A stretch of DNA of 7,345 nt from assembly GCA_900555345.1 (NCBI GenBank), contig USKS01000067.1, positions 1 to 7,345 on the forward strand, written 5' to 3'. Origin of the DNA: an uncultured Eubacteriales bacterium. Its GTDB lineage: Bacteria > Bacillota_A > Clostridia > Oscillospirales > CAG-272. The translations under genes were made by a program, and so were the position numbers. Positions within the stretch are counted from its first letter, which is position 1. Every line of letters starts with the position of its first letter. A model generated the notes under the pieces. That model was not told the DNA's origin and searched no databases. It saw only the letters and a program-made list of their open reading frames with translations. Shown one piece after another: positions 7,086 to 7,345 of the stretch.

Positions 7086-7119
7086 AATTATAAACCGATA
7101 GCTTCGGTTCCTTATAATT
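7086..7119. promoter_or_regulatory. Dyad over the -10 and start site of the 74-residue gene
   Basis: AATTATAA (7086-7093) is the exact complement of TTATAATT (7112-7119), and inside them AACCGA (7093-7098) pairs with TCGGTT (7104-7109) around a five-base loop. The outer arm covers the -10 element. It may be an operator, or the inner part may form a small hairpin at the 5' end of the transcript. The two dyads are offset by 1.5 bases, so they are not one perfect palindrome. Confidence 0.4.
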
Positions 7120-7145
7120 ATAGTACAGTTTTTTTGTTTTGTCAA
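7117..7145 (-). promoter_or_regulatory. Perfect-consensus sigma-A promoter of the 74-residue gene
   Basis: On the minus strand TTGACA (7145 to 7140), a 17-nt A-rich spacer and TATAAT (7122 to 7117) match the housekeeping consensus at all twelve positions with optimal spacing. Transcription should begin near 7110, leaving a leader of about 50 nt before the ATG at 7061. Confidence 0.92.
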
Positions 7146-7163
7146 CAAACTATTTGACTCATA

Positions 7164-7192
7164 TGGACATTACAGAATTTTTATAATATAAT
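7164..7192 (+). promoter_or_regulatory. Probable sigma-A promoter of the sigma-factor gene
   Basis: TGGACA (7164-7169), 17 nt and TATAAT (7187-7192) form a near-consensus promoter. A second TATAAT (7182-7187) shares one base with the first; it would pair with TTGACT (7154-7159) only at an over-long 22-nt spacing. The two -35 elements of this and the opposing promoter are 18 bp apart, so the two units are back to back. The predicted leader is about 70 nt. Confidence 0.7.
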
Positions 7193-7218
7193 TTAATAAA
7201 AGCGACATAAATGTATAA

Positions 7219-7235
7219 ATGTTACGTCGTTACAT
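7219..7235. promoter_or_regulatory. 17-bp near-perfect palindrome in the sigma-factor leader
   Basis: ATGTTACGTCGTTACAT is symmetric about the central T except for one T/T pair on each side of the ACG/CGT core. It lies about 20-35 nt downstream of the predicted start of transcription, between the promoter and the ribosome site. The size and symmetry suit a dimeric repressor site. Additional ATGT/ACAT half-site-like words occur nearby (7206-7214, 7243-7248). Confidence 0.4.
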
Positions 7236-7270
7236 ATGAATGACATTTAAGCACAGTCCGCGAGGTTATG

Positions 7271-7345
7271 ATGGAAGACGAAAGAATTATCGGCATGTAC
7301 TTTGAGCGGGACGAAGGCGACGTCACGCAGACCGCAATAAAATAC
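7271..7345 (+). CDS. Sigma-70 family RNA polymerase sigma factor, N-terminus only
   Basis: The 25 residues visible, MEDERIIGMYFERDEGDVTQTAIKY, match the opening pattern of a large group of clostridial sigma-70 family factors (M-D-D-x-x-I-I-x-L-Y-F-x-R-D-E-x-A-I-x-x-T-x-x-K-Y-G). This part is the start of region 2, which binds core polymerase and the -10 element. The frame is open to the window edge, so the protein is incomplete. Two adjacent ATG codons occur; the second (7271) is preferred because it sits 5 nt after GAGG (7262-7265), while the one at 7268 would leave 2 nt. The gene is divergent from the 74-residue gene. Its target genes and any anti-sigma partner would lie outside this window. 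Confidence 0.72.
   Translation, partial: MEDERIIGMYFERDEGDVTQTAIKY

Noticed and set aside
7062..7148. N-terminal extension of the 74-residue protein to 7148
   Set aside because: The upstream start lies before the -35 box of the perfect promoter, so it would not be in the transcript.

Overview
The window suggests a chromosomal segment of an anaerobic, Gram-positive member of the Clostridia, probably a gut lineage near the Oscillospirales. I infer this from the mix of families: a short bacterial-type glucose-6-phosphate isomerase, an S11 D,D-carboxypeptidase, a YerB-like DUF3048 protein, a split NfnAB-type flavoprotein pair and a clostridial-style sigma-70 family factor. Purine-rich Shine-Dalgarno sequences and near-consensus sigma-A promoters agree. 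It looks like an ordinary core-type region: I see no transposase, integrase, phage gene, CRISPR array, tRNA or rRNA.

Layout: seven genes lie on the minus strand and one partial gene lies on the plus strand at the right edge. In order of minus-strand transcription (right to left) they are: a 74-residue unknown protein (6837-7061), nfnA (5884-6726) and nfnB/gltA (4454-5878); then an unknown 106-residue protein (3955-4275) and a membrane-anchored DUF3048 protein (2799-3953), one nucleotide apart; then a D-Ala-D-Ala carboxypeptidase (1504-2667); then pgi (16-1365). The plus-strand gene starting at 7271 encodes the N-terminus of a sigma factor and runs off the window.

Transcription units: the 74-residue gene has a sigma-A promoter of perfect consensus (TTGACA, 17 nt, TATAAT) and lies back to back with a good promoter for the sigma-factor gene. 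No promoter was recognised directly upstream of nfnA, so nfnAB may be read from the small gene's promoter through a strong hairpin. A second promoter (TTGACA, 17 nt, TATCAT) starts the 106-residue/DUF3048 operon, which ends at a convincing intrinsic terminator (2749-2786). pgi has a plausible promoter of its own.

Function: NfnAB would balance NADH, NADPH and ferredoxin, Pgi serves glycolysis, and the carboxypeptidase and perhaps the DUF3048 protein act at the cell envelope. They are probably neighbours rather than one dedicated system. The parts least explained by known families are the 74-residue protein, the 106-residue protein coupled to DUF3048, and several palindromes in the intergenic regions. 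No intergenic stretch exceeds about 210 bases.
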